Positions 1 through 12,700 of a stretch of 64,000 nucleotides of DNA are shown one piece after another. Under the pieces are notes generated by a model. That model searched no databases and was not told where the DNA came from. It saw nothing but the letters and a program-made list of their open reading frames with translations. The translations under genes and the position numbers were made by a program. The stretch comes from Varroa destructor (taxonomy: Eukaryota; Arthropoda; Arachnida; Mesostigmata; Varroidae). The stretch is from contig NW_019211455.1 of the NCBI RefSeq assembly GCF_002443255.2, positions 17,893,126 through 17,957,125 on the forward strand, given 5' to 3'. How positions within the stretch are numbered: the first letter of the stretch is position 1; the number at the start of each line of letters is the position of its first letter.

Positions 1-3000
1 GACAAACAGTTTTAGCGGCGGTTGATAATGGGACGCAACACACAGACGCCTAAAACAATGTTTTTTTTTTTTTGTATCTACAACAGACTTACGTTAACTT
101 ATAGCTGGATGGATATCGAACAAAAGCAAACTTGGGGAAAAGCTGCGTATCAAAGGGTACATACACATATCCAGTCATATGTAGGATCTAAACATAAAGT
201 GAAGCTATATGGGTCAAAATTTGTTTAACTAACGATTGAGAAGGAAAAAGAAACATTCGTGTGTACGTTAAAAACTTCTGCAGTTGGCTCACCACAATTT
301 ATTAATTTTAGAGAAAAAATAAATTCAAAAAATTGATACTATTGACCCATAGGATAATGTTATATGGACAAAAGATAGGTCCCCTATGACTTCATGTAAA
401 AAGTCAGTCATTCAACAAAATTCAGGGAAAAATGCCTTTCTCCTAAAGGAGACTAAGTGGAACCGGAGAAGCTGATGCTTTATAATCACTGGGTGCCAAG
501 GTAAACAGAGAAAGATTATGATTCATATTAGCTGTCCACAGCTCTCCATGAATTTTTGCTGCATAGTAAAAGGTTGGTTCTTAAATAACCCAGGTAATGG
601 CAAATCCAAGACTTGCAATTTTTTTTAGTAACAGCAACAATGTGCGCATCGTCTCCTGCAGCCGACTTTGTCTGATTGGTACATAATATACACTACTAAT
701 ATATAACATACACTGAGGTTACTTAATTTTTTCAATTTATTTGTAAAAATATCAGCATCGATGGCGTTCGGCTTCATATAAGCTTGAAACACACTAGCCC
801 ATATAACCGTACGTCGTCCTGGCCAATATACCCATTGACAAATGCCCGCTCAATGTAGAAGCTTTGTTTTTAATCAAAACTAACTTCATATGGTAGATCT
901 TGAACTGTGAAGAGCCTCAACTAGTGAATATATACGGAATAAAAATAACAACGAAACGCTTACGGAGGTCTCTGTGTGTATGAAAAACGTGCTTTGTGTA
1001 TTTAGATTACAGACTGTCGCTTCATATAAACATGTAACTCAAGCAAATGAAATCCCTCTGCACAAACTGGATTATTAGGGTACGTGACATGTGTTCCTTG
1101 CCCTGCTCACGGAATCATCAGTACAGGCGACACAGAGGAAATAAAACTTTCGAGCAAACTATACCAAGCCATATACATACCATCTTTACCTCATGAGACA
1201 TGCTCGTCTTGTATTTTATTTAGTTATTATTAAGTTGACGGCACGGCACGAAAAAGTTTTTAAAGCATTCAACTTTTCGCTATAAGGCCCCATATAATCC
1301 ACCGTGGAAAGCCATCCATCTTTCGTACAGGTCTCCCTGGCGGACGCAGCTGCCTTTTTGAACCGCTATTACTATTTTTATAAGCATAGGAGTCGTACTT
1401 GTCATGTATATCGTTCATAGAAACATCTGACTCATTTAAGCAATTGTTGCTAGCGTATTTCCTTTGACGTGTCCACGACCTTGCACCATCGTCTTACCTC
1501 CTATCTGACTCTAAGGACAACCTAATTTTGCTCGAAGGAATAAAAGGTCGACTCGCTTATGCCTAATCCACGAGAAAACTTACCGTGTGACTATCATTGC
1601 GTAGCCTAATCTCGATTATGCCTTGTCGCTGGTCTGAGTATGTAATAGTAATTGACGACGATATATGATTCGATCGCACAGAACCTTTTCGAGAGTTTGT
1701 CGAGGAAATTGTTGATATTATTAGGGTCAAAGGAAGCGAGCTCATAGTGTAGCGCGTCAGGAATCAATATAACATTTTTACTCATACAAATTGTGTAGCA
1801 ATGATGTGTTGTTACCAGGACGAGAATAGGCATTCAATTCTTAACGGCATTGAGCTTATACTAATAAGTACTATTATATTTCATAACTATTCGAAATGAA
1901 GCCAAAATAGTAATAGCAATACCTGCCATAAAAAACTCGAAATATTTATATTGTCTAAAGCAATGCAGGTACTGCTATACGACATATAAATGTCTTGCTC
2001 TGAAGCGTGGTTACATGTATGTTTCTAATAAGATCAGCACGAATTTGTACTTTTACATAAGCTTGATTTATGTCCCAACACTTTTTGTTCGTCCGACTGT
2101 TCAGTGCAACGAACGAAGTATCGCCACATAGCTCAATGCCGTAACTTATTAAAAGGCACTGTATCGCAGATCTGATAAAGAGGGCACCAGTTTTTTTTTT
2201 TTTTTTTTTGAAAAAACAGAAATTGTCTCTCGTTATTTTTCCAGAGGGCACAGCCAACGTTACGCTAATGATTTGTTTTGTTCGCGTAAATCAGTAAATA
2301 TATAGGATGCTGTTCGTACTGATGCGAGCGCAGCTATTCATTTTGTTCACGTACAAATTCAAATTTAATTCATGAAAAATAACTGGGGATCAATCATTCT
2401 GTTTTGTTCGGACCAGCACTGCGTTACAGTGGCAGCGCGCGAATACACCTAAATTGAATTGAGTCTCAATCCTCGACGAACTCTGCACGTATCTACGATA
2501 ACAAGGGGTCTTAGGTGCGTAATGAAAGTTGATAAGCTTCACACAGTGTCGATTTTTAGAAGATGACGTTTGAGGATAATCGAATAAGCTGTACTCGAGC
2601 CTTGGAACAGCCATTGATTATTCGAAACTTACCCTTTAGATCCTCGCTGTCTGCAAGGGTATTTTGAAAGGGACTGAAGAGCAGAAGAAAGTTGACAGTT
2701 AGACTTTGAAAAGGGTTTCTATTAATTCGTTTTCAAGTTTTATACTTTTAGAGAATTAATCTAAAACTGGCACCTTAAGAAAGTTGATTTTTTCTACGTT
2801 TTATATTTGATAGGTAAGATTGTAGTCTTTGAGAAAACCTTCTGCTTTCAATCTGTTAACAACTAGTATATAGCTAAACCGATTAATTAATTTTCTACTC
2901 GCCTTACACATATACATACCTCAATGATTTTCAGGTGTATTTATATCACACGTAAAATACCGCAGCGCCTATTGGTAACTGAAAATGTTTCTACTAACTA

Positions 3001-6000
3001 CTTCAGCTTTGATCGGCGAGCGGATGGCTGAACTTTTTGTTCGCAACGAGATGATTGCTCCTTCAAGGTGACTGGCCCCGCCTTGAAACAACGTGATTCG
3101 GAGCGAGATAATAATAATAATAAGACGATTGTCGACAAGAAGCTTTTCGAACAGAAGAATTCCCGGACGAACACAGCAAAGCCTATTCGAGGGTGATGAC
3201 AAAAAGCAACTATCTTTTCTTTGTCGACCTATCACATTTAAGCTTTACCCTAAAGGCTTCTTCGTTAAGTGATCGTGTTGAAACGCAAAATTTTGGTAAC
3301 ATTGTTTCGATGTATTCGACTCAGGAGGTTTGATTCTAGCTACAAACGAAATACAAGCGTGGCATGTATGAAGCACTGAAAAATCCTTGTTTTCTATTAG
3401 TTTGCATAAATCTAGCCATTGTGAGTTGTACTCAACATAGGCACACCGCGTATTTCAAAAAGCGAATCAAGTGTACAACAGCTGAATCGTACCTCTGTAA
3501 GAACGGCGCTTCCCCAAAAGTACGGACACTTATGTCGCTACACAATTCTCGAAAGCAATGTTTGCAATCTTTAGCTTTTAAAGTCTATATATCTCAGGCA
3601 ATGTTGAGGTACACATTGCCATTTGACAAAGTGTGCGATTAGCGGGTCAGGATTGTTGCGTCTGTTACGACTTTTAGATGCCACCAATGGCTGGGCTCTA
3701 CTTCGGATACGGGAATGGCGTATACGTACGCCCGTTACTCCAGTTCACAGTTCATTAAATTGAAGCCACGGGAACACAATGGCGTAAAACGCTTTTGTAG
3801 GCCGTGAAAAGCTGCTTTGGCTGAAAACTATACGGTTACACGGCGGTACCTTAGGGACGCATCTTCTATGAGATGTATTTGGTCTTTAGGCAAGTATTTA
3901 AGTGAGTCCGTGTCTGCTCGATCTTGGAAAGGACCTGTCGTCGTTACAACAACAATGTATTTCGCCTGCATGTGTGACTGTAGCAAGTACTGTAAAACAT
4001 GTTATTAGATTAATTGTGATTTTTCCGAAACAATACATTGTGTTATTAAGCTCGTGTTTTGCCAAGTAGCAGTATTAAAAGAAGTGGCAACGCCTTAGAG
4101 TTAAGCTCATTAAAAATTCAATTAGTTAACATCGTAATCGGGCAATGAGCAAAAAAAAAAAGCTAGTAAACAAAAACAATGTTTCTATGCTAAAAGACAC
4201 AAGTTTCGGTATCCGATAGGCTCAACGAATTCGATTCGCTTTGATGAGACAAAAACCGTGAAGAAAAAGTCGTATTTTTAACATGGAATTACCGCAAACG
4301 CACTCTGCTCACTTAAACAGTGCTCTGTCTTAATTCGTCGCACGAGGCTCCTGTACATTTGTCTTCTAACACTGTCATAGTATTAAATGTTAATTCCTGA
4401 TGATCATTAATTGTATATTTTGTGTGACATGAAACAAACACTCGAACATCGGAAGGCCGAGGTGCGTATTTTTGTCCACACATAATTCATACGGTTCTCT
4501 GTTTCATACAACGGAACATCATTCACATCCCTGATACACGAAGCTATATATCTAGTTCCAGTCTCAATTTCTCGTTTGGTGTTGGTATTATTTAAAATGT
4601 GGCCATATTCTATGTAAAGAAAATGACTCTTTTGTGGATAACTCAGCTTAGTCCTGATGCGGAAGCTAAAGAGCCAAGGACGAGGACCGCAATACAAGAA
4701 GAGTCATTCTTAAAATGCGCGCTGTAACACAATGCCCACGATTTGTTATTAAGAAAAGTTTGCTATACTCGATGACGACATTCCCTCATAACGCGAATTA
4801 GCGGCCTGTAGTAGACTTAATCCGATAAACATCTGACCTTTTAGACCTCATCCATGTAAGTTGATGAATGGCGCTACGGCCATGGCCGAAAAGGAGTGTA
4901 ACCTAAAACATCCAACTTGTTATTAAATTTCACTTGGCCCTTGCTCTAAGGGAGCGAATGTACTAAGGAGAGTGAATTGGATGGATGAATTTCTTTGACT
5001 GACGGGCGATGTACGAGATGGTGAAGTCCCCTGGTACAGTACTGCTGAGCAAACAATCCTGGAGGGTTATTTCGCCTATGATATAGTGACAATTTGCGAT
5101 GTAATATACTACACATGCATAAGATATTTAAACTAGTTAATTTATGTAGCCTTTCAATTATTATATTTTTGCAGTTTATTTACAAAGACAAAGACATAGA
5201 CGCCTATAGTGACAAACAGTGTCTGCTGGTCGGGTTTGGTTGTGCTTGTCTACGTACATCCAACTACGTGTTACGAAAAGCCTTTAAGAAGGGCGAATGC
5301 AGGCCATGCATTCGTTACGTTTAGCCATTAAAACATGTCTTCAAATCTCTCGAAACGATTGAAGCGGGCAAAATAAATTCGAATACGTAATAGCCGTACA
5401 GCGAAATAGCACGAAGCCATATACATATACAAAACGCACCCTTCACGCACGATCAGCTATCAATTAGAGTTGTTATTGGTTATGGCTGCGTGATAAACCG
5501 TTTATTCAATGAAAAACGTCTGCTTTAGTACAAATGTTCTCTCGAGAGCATTTGTCCCATTGCTAGACAGATTTGAAGGCATTGTGATTGGGATTTAACA
5601 ATAGTTAAAATATGATTCCTGAGAGACAACTGGCAGAGCACCGGACATCGAAACAAAAACAATTATATGAACAGCAATAACGTCTTCTGCTTATCATGAA
5701 AGTAACACGAGGAAAGTATCTATGTGTCTAATTCACGTACGTATTTCTGAGCCGATTTGTGTTAACTGTTACCGCGTTCATAGTTTGCCTTATGTCTGTT
5801 TTCGTTAGACGGGTCGGAAATATACTGAGGTCGTGTTAAAGCCACGCTGGAAAGAGGAAATGATGCGAGTCCACAGAATCGAATAAAAGGCCATGCGGAG
5901 ACGCAAAACACGACGGTAGCACATGTGCCACTTTCCAAAACTACTCCGACTGTGTAATTGAAGGCAAAAGACCGGGGAAAACTTCAAGACACGTGCCAGT

Positions 6001-6723
6001 ATGATATAGAGAGCGTCTCGCCTCGGTCGTTCACATGCTGACAAACCCCGCCGACGATGTCTTCTAGATCAAAAACGTGTGAATCCGGATACGTATGAGT
6101 GAGAGTAGACGTGATATTAATATAGTGATTAAGATAGCGACCGGAAAAGTTATGTTTGTTTCACCGGAATAACACTTACACAGATACTATTGTATACAAC
6201 GAAGATCAGGTTTGGTTTACTACGTACATTAAGCGGCGCCTAGTGTGGCCTGAGCGGCTCACTAATGCGGCTTGCAGGTACAGTGATAAACATCGGCTTC
6301 ACGGAAAAACCGGGAGTAAATACTCAGATAACAATTACGTGGTAACATTGATTCTATACAGTGTGTTTGCACTTTTCATATATCATTAATAGGGAAACTA
6401 AACTCGTTTACTCATGGCCTATGATGTATCAGAGGCTAAGGGCTTGGCTGAAGTAAACAGGCCAATGATTTTGAAGTTGCTGTGTCCCTGGAAAAATACT
6501 ACGTTGAAGCCATAGATATGTGCCTAACGGCTATTGGTCCACTGGTTTTTAAACCTGCTAAATACGCGACGAAAAATTTTCCAGTCGGGGCCAGTTCAGA
6601 TGGCAAAATAAGGTTTTTTCCATCGTTCCCTTTCTAATATACTTGCTTTATTCTAGTCTATCCAAATTGAGATTTTCGAACAACTTAAGCGATTTGCTTT
6701 TGTTCCAGTAACCTATGGCTCAG
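1..6723. other. No supported gene
   Basis: AT-rich sequence with scattered short open frames. The only items of note are a poly(T) run at 2191-2209, a signal-peptide-like frame at 3364-3642 treated in the findings, and isolated splice-like motifs on the minus strand at 2672-2632 and near 1584, which do not form a convincing gene. Confidence 0.5.
2191..2209. repeat. Poly(T) run, 19 nt
   Basis: Homopolymer seen directly in intergenic sequence; on the minus strand it reads as poly(A). Confidence 0.85.
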
Positions 6724-7012
6724 TCAATCCAAAGTAAGTCCTAACTGAATAGGTATAATTGCTTTGAAAGCCAAGCGAATATAAGGTATCTTATATTGTT
6801 CTCTGAGTATAGAAGACTTGTCAATATAGTTTAACACGTCTTTCAGAAGAGGTCGATAAACGTCAGAGAAGTGGACTACTTTGTTGCACTTACCTTTTAA
6901 AGTATCTGAAACAAGTTCCATAGGAAATATACCTGAGTTTGTGTTTAAGAATTTCTTAATCTACTTTATTTTACCCTTTTACTACCTTACCTTCTGTCCA
7001 GTAACTCTCCAT
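6724..7012 (-). CDS. Candidate small two-exon gene, about 76 residues
   Basis: On the minus strand an ATG at 7012 opens a 22-nt exon (MESYWTE, donor GAAG|gtaagg). After a 58-nt intron it continues at 6932-6724 in matching phase to a TGA. The second exon is open for 69 codons, includes HFSDVYRPLLKDVLNYIDK and REQYKIPYIRLAFKAIIPIQ, and has a typical soluble-protein composition. A further strong donor-like gtaagt lies inside the exon near 6896, so other splicings are possible. There is no recognised family or visible promoter. An open frame this long is uncommon but not exceptional by chance in AT-rich DNA. Confidence 0.25.
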
Positions 7013-9763
7013 TCAAACAGCCAGAGCACCTTTGCCTCATTCAGTATGATAAAGTTTCATGTGTAAAACGACATGTACACAATATGGCCTAACGTTGATT
7101 CAAGCACAATTCATAGTAGGGCAATAACATTGTTAGTGAATTTCAATTCGCATCTGTGCGTCAAGTCCTGATTCCAAGCTAACGCGTACGTAACTAGCAT
7201 TACCTATCGAATAATTTGGCCGACGCGAGATAATCATCTACTTAGCCATACGAAAAACAGCGCACCTAGACGTATGTACTTTGTGGGGACAAAGGAAATG
7301 TATATATGGCTGCACTTCGAAAATAAATTAATCCCAAAGACTAGTAAAGCTTAGATCTCCGGAAAAAAAGCCCGACCTTCTCAAACCCAACGCCTCTATA
7401 TTTCCGTCACGTGATTACATAATACATGAAACGTTCTCAGGCTTGATTATTACCTAGTTCATCAATATATATTCTCTTCTATCAAACTTGCTTGCAAAAT
7501 TACCGAATCGAGGTCCAGTATCTGCTGCCCAAAGTTTTTTCGTATAATAACAAATATATTAAGTACGATTAAAAAAAAAAAATCGTTTAATGTGACGCTA
7601 AACATGACCAGGTGATCAACCCTATACATGTACTCCGGCTCGAAATGCATCGTTCATTTACAACAAGTATATATGTTATTATAGACACGAGTTTGGGATG
7701 ATCGATAGACGGTTCGATTAAGTTAAAAGCCGATTGGCAACAAATTTTTCTTATGACTGTATTAAGTTCCGTTATTTTTCTAGCGTAGCCGTCCAACGGC
7801 GGGGAGTCAATTGTATCACGTTAACATATCAGATCGATTTGTTTGATCGTACGTGCTAACTTTTAATTTCACATCCATCTTTTCTTGTGCCCTGCCCTGT
7901 ATATTCGTCTATTTTTCAATTAGCTAGCTTACTATACAACAACTTACCGTCGAGAACTTACTTACCTACTAAGTTATTCCTTTACGATGCTCTCGGAACC
8001 ATTAAAAAGTCGAGTCAAACATAGATCGGCACTTTCAAATGGATTTTAATGAATCTCGCCAGTTCTACCTAGTGTGGCACACAATGCCTAACGAAAACCT
8101 GACCCATTAGGTTACCCATGATGAAACATTAGGCTAATCTCTGGACACTAAAATCAACGCCTTCATTGCTCTACATTCTGACGAACTTTTCTTAATCCAA
8201 TGCTAGCAATTATAGATTCCTCGCCCTATCCCTACTTTGCTATCGCTAGACAAAGGGGTTAGTGTAAAGGATTCTAATTAGAACTTTATGTTTTCGCGCG
8301 GGTATCACACGTCGATCCTTTCTTCCGGTTAAGCTTACTTAGCTTGTATTGTCTCTATCATATTTTTATCGTGGTCTGTAACTAATCGATTTGGCAGTTA
8401 GCAATGTGAATTAGCTTACGAGATGCGTAAAATAGATATTTAGAAAAATTGCTTCCTATTTACGGAAAGTTGGAAAAAGGTACAGTCGAATTACGAGATG
8501 ACAAGTACGACTGATGCTGTCCTATTAGATAGTACCGCAGAGATACTGTGTGTTCTGCTGGCACTAAAAGCTTTTTATTTCATCAAATTACGACGAGGTG
8601 CATTTAGAGGGCTGGTTATAGCTAAAACCGACAAAAATAACATTTATCTATGTTAAACTTTCGATTTAGACGCAATTTTAATGAAAGTATAGGTGACACG
8701 ATGTTGAGTACGGTGCAATCGGATTCCGACAGCAGTCACCGATCATTGACCACTTTAACCGTTGGTCGATCAAAGATTGAGTAAAGCATCAAAAACAATG
8801 AGCGCACCCGCTAGCAGGGCCATTTGTTGAGCCCAGGCCAGGTTGTCAAAGTAACTTCAACGACGGGACTATTAATACGATCCATGACACCTCAGCTCTG
8901 TCAGTTTCTACATAGTTCACTAATTTCCACCCGCATCAAAAAGTGCTTGTTTTGATTGATGTAATTATCGAGGAGAACCTTTGAAAAGAAGATTGATACA
9001 AATTATTCACGAAACATTACCTGTGGATGCTAAATATGGCAGAATTATGTAAAATATATGTATATTTATAGATGATTAATGTTATTTGAGAACATGATTG
9101 CGGAACTGTGGTCTTTTTTCTACGGTAAGTTCTCCGTAATTCAGTGCTAGCGGCGCCTTAATTTTGTGAGACACATCTGTTCTCTATATTTTCAACTGAC
9201 ATCTTCTTGAAGCGGATCTCTGGATGCACAGGCCCCCGTTACTTACCTTTGAACGTATAGGACATGGATCAATGTCACGTTTATGACTCGCGAATAATAA
9301 TGATCATACTGAAGATGTTTATTGGGGTGCTACAAACTTGCTCTGCCTTCTGTGTCACTGTGACCAGAAACGAAATATTTAAACCCATTCCTAGCCGCAT
9401 AAAGCAGACCCAGCGGATTACCATTTTGAGTTCAAAATCACCAATATCCTCCGTAAAAAATGTACCACAGTCCCTAGGACCACTAACTGTTCATAGAGAA
9501 TGTACAGCTCGCTTCATGAACGTGCTGCGCCTGCCTTCATTGTTAAATATATGGCACGCCATCGTGATTTTGCGTGCCACACAGTTTCTTTTTTCGTAAT
9601 AAAATTGCCTTCAGTTTAGTTTAACGACAACCACGATTAGTCCGTTTTCTATCCAAAATTGGCCGGACTGTTTCGTACTGAAGATGATGGAACTCTCAGA
9701 GTTACTAACGATGTGTCATTTTGTTTGTCCCATTTTGGCATGTCCTTCGCTGCTTTGCTGCAG
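7013..9763. other. No supported gene; probably upstream sequence or first intron of the secreted-protein gene
   Basis: No convincing exon. Two weak possibilities are a short + frame ending at a good donor at 9124 (TAC G|gtaagt), and a minus-strand block at 9308-9247 with good splice sites (reads YDHYYSRVINVTLIHVLYVQ). The signal-peptide exon of the downstream gene may lie here. Confidence 0.4.
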
Positions 9764-12700
9764 GCTGTTCCTACCAGCAAATTGCCCGTTGCACAGAGCC
9801 CGTTCAGAAGGAACTGGGCAGTGACCGGTTGAGTCTCGCATCTACTCTGCAGGATCTTCGGCTCTATTGCAGCCGCATGGCTACAGCGCACAGGTAAGCC
9901 TTACAGAAACAGGTATAGACCCATCATATTATAACGAAATAGTTACTGTTAATGGAATTAATATACAGCTGCGCTGAAGATGGATGTTATATGATTCGAA
10001 CGAGTCAGACAGTCTAAGCAAGTAATAGAAACGCATAGGAGTTTTCTATGATTACTGCGTTAGATTAAATGTGGTGTGATGTTTCTTCGCTACGAGCCGT
10101 CGATGTGAACGAACGCTACGGCAGTCGAATATTCGAAAGCTCGTTTTTGAGATAGTTCGCTGTTTCTTCGTTGGTGATTGGGAACGAAATGGTAGGAATG
10201 GAATGATGCAGTCCGTCAGCTCGTATATCGATACGATTCCACGCTATTATTGCATCAGCCCTATCAGGTATAATGCCCTAAAGCCTTTGTCGCTTTATAG
10301 CTGGGTCATCCCAGCTGAAGCGCGTATCCAAAACGCCGACTTCCACCAGTTAATGCTTTCTGCGCTCAAGGTAGACAATAGCTCTACGCAGCGCCCTGAA
10401 GAACCCACAAGTGTTTTATATGGATCCTACGATCTTATTGATAATGTCAATGTTAACAGAGTTCGTTCTTGACGTGTTTGTGTTGCACTCTAGGGAAAAA
10501 AGAGACTTCTCTTCAAACCATTTGCTTCGTGGGCTCGTGTCGTATATTTTACCGTTTATTTATGCCGTTTTTTTAGGTTCATGTGGCGTAAGTAATCGGG
10601 GAACGTATCGAAGAAAGAGTTGGACACACATTGTTATTGTAACAGTGATAGAGCTGACCTTGTACTGTTTACCTTACTTAGCCTTACTACCGTATGGATT
10701 TAGGTCGGTAAGGCGGCAGACCGAATATACGTACGCCCGCATAGAAATATGAAGCCATCTCAACGCATTATGTCATGAATCACTTGCATGTCTCATCTCT
10801 TATTCAATGAGTGTTTACGCTAAGAATAAACTATACGGCTACGTGTACCGTATATATGTTTAATAACGTGGCAGCCAGTAATATTTATTTCGCACTTTGT
10901 CTGGAACGAGCGCTTCATTAACTTCTAGGATTTAGGACAAACAGGCAGTTCCCGGGATATCACTCAGGTTTCACGAAGACTTATCTGGAAACCAGTACCT
11001 ATTTTTCGAAATTCGGTTAAGCCACTACCGCGTGAACGACTGTAGCGACATCAACAATAACAACAAAAATAGCTTTGTCGTACACACGCGTATACACACG
11101 CGACAGATCAGTATAAAACAACGATAAAAAAAAGACAGATACCTAGCAGCTTTTCTTAAACTATACCAACAGATGACAGTTTTATGTCAACTTTTTTAAA
11201 CTTTTATACTTGCGACGCTTGAACAAAGACTAGCGATAAGTACCCTCAGTATGTACTTTGGCGTAGAAGACTAGATGAAACGTGCAGGTTCTCTATGAAT
11301 GAAACTGAATTAACAATCAACTGGGAGTCGCGTGTTCAATCCTTGAGCTCGATCTTGAAATTTCGGCCAATAGTCATATCGAAAAGCAAACACAAGCATC
11401 ACATAGACAGGCATATCGATCGTTAAGCATCAAAACGAGGATATCCTAGTTTTATAACCTAAATGTATGTAGAAATAGTTTTTGTTGGCAAACCTTTCAG
11501 CACAACCTGGATCGCTCGTGGAATGATATGTAGCGATTTCAAATAGCACAGGCAACAGACTTCATGATATTAATGCCAATCCAGATCAACTTGGCGACCT
11601 GATAAAACGGAAGCTATTCTGAAGTCTCCGATTCTTCGTCAGGAATCGAAACATGCGTTCAATTGCGGCCCTCTGTTTGTCCAGTTAGGATAGCAGTCAC
11701 AACTTCTCAATGCTCCATCGTACCATGATGGTCTTATGTCGCGGCAAATTAAAACTCTATTTGTCCTGACAGGGACAACTATTATAGCGTTGCAAAAAAA
11801 TATTTTCCTTATATCTATTAGAAGAAACTTGTGGCTACGTTTAATTTCGTGGCGCGTTATTATATATGCGCATACAGTGATTACTCGAAGGCTACTCTAA
11901 AAAACTGGACGAAAACGACAACTATAATTATAAAGAAGCGTAGTTTCATTTCAAACAAACAGTGTGCACGTGACTTTTTTGCACGTTTCCGATTCATAAT
12001 AAGATGACCCGACAAATAAAGGCGATAAAGGTTTAAATTGCCGTCAAGTCACTATTACAGTCACAAGGTAGGGTTTTAGCTTTTTTTTTTTTATCTATGC
12101 ATCTGTATGTGGTGGAAACGTTTTGCTTTTCTTACAACCGACACCAGTTTATATATATATATAGTTGGCCGTCATGGATTTTCCATGTTGAAACGAAGCT
12201 CTGTCAAAAGCTCAGGGGCCCATAGATTGTCTAGAGAGAAAGTTGAGTACTATTCAAATGAAAATCGGTAGGCGGAACAAGTTTTCTTACTTCGAAGATG
12301 GATACGGAACCGTGAAGCGGAGTAAACGACGTTTTTTGACAAACGATGTCGCAGGTCAACCCTATCAAATTTCGTAGGTAACGGCCTAGAAATAAAAGTG
12401 CTCTCGGTTTCAGTCGCTAGGAAAACTATGTGGATAGTAGAGTAGGTTTCGAGATACGATGGCATCAATATCAATTACACCTCATGTGTAATGTACAGCG
12501 TGAGCGCTATTTCTTGTTTTTTCTCTTCATTTATGGCCTTTTTTAAACAAAAAAAAACAAAAAGCACTTGTCGCCAATCGCTGCCCCATAAAGGAACCAT
12601 TATCCAAACTCATAGAAGATGAATATAGCTACTGTTAAAGGAGTATCGAAGAATAGCATACTACACGACGTCAGAACGTCTTCTATTTGTTATACCTGCT

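Noticed and set aside
10301..10370. Exon-like block (WVIPAEARIQNADFHQLM) between the first two exons of the secreted-protein gene
   Set aside because: It enters in phase 2 but leaves in phase 0, so inserting it would shift the following exon, which joins perfectly without it.
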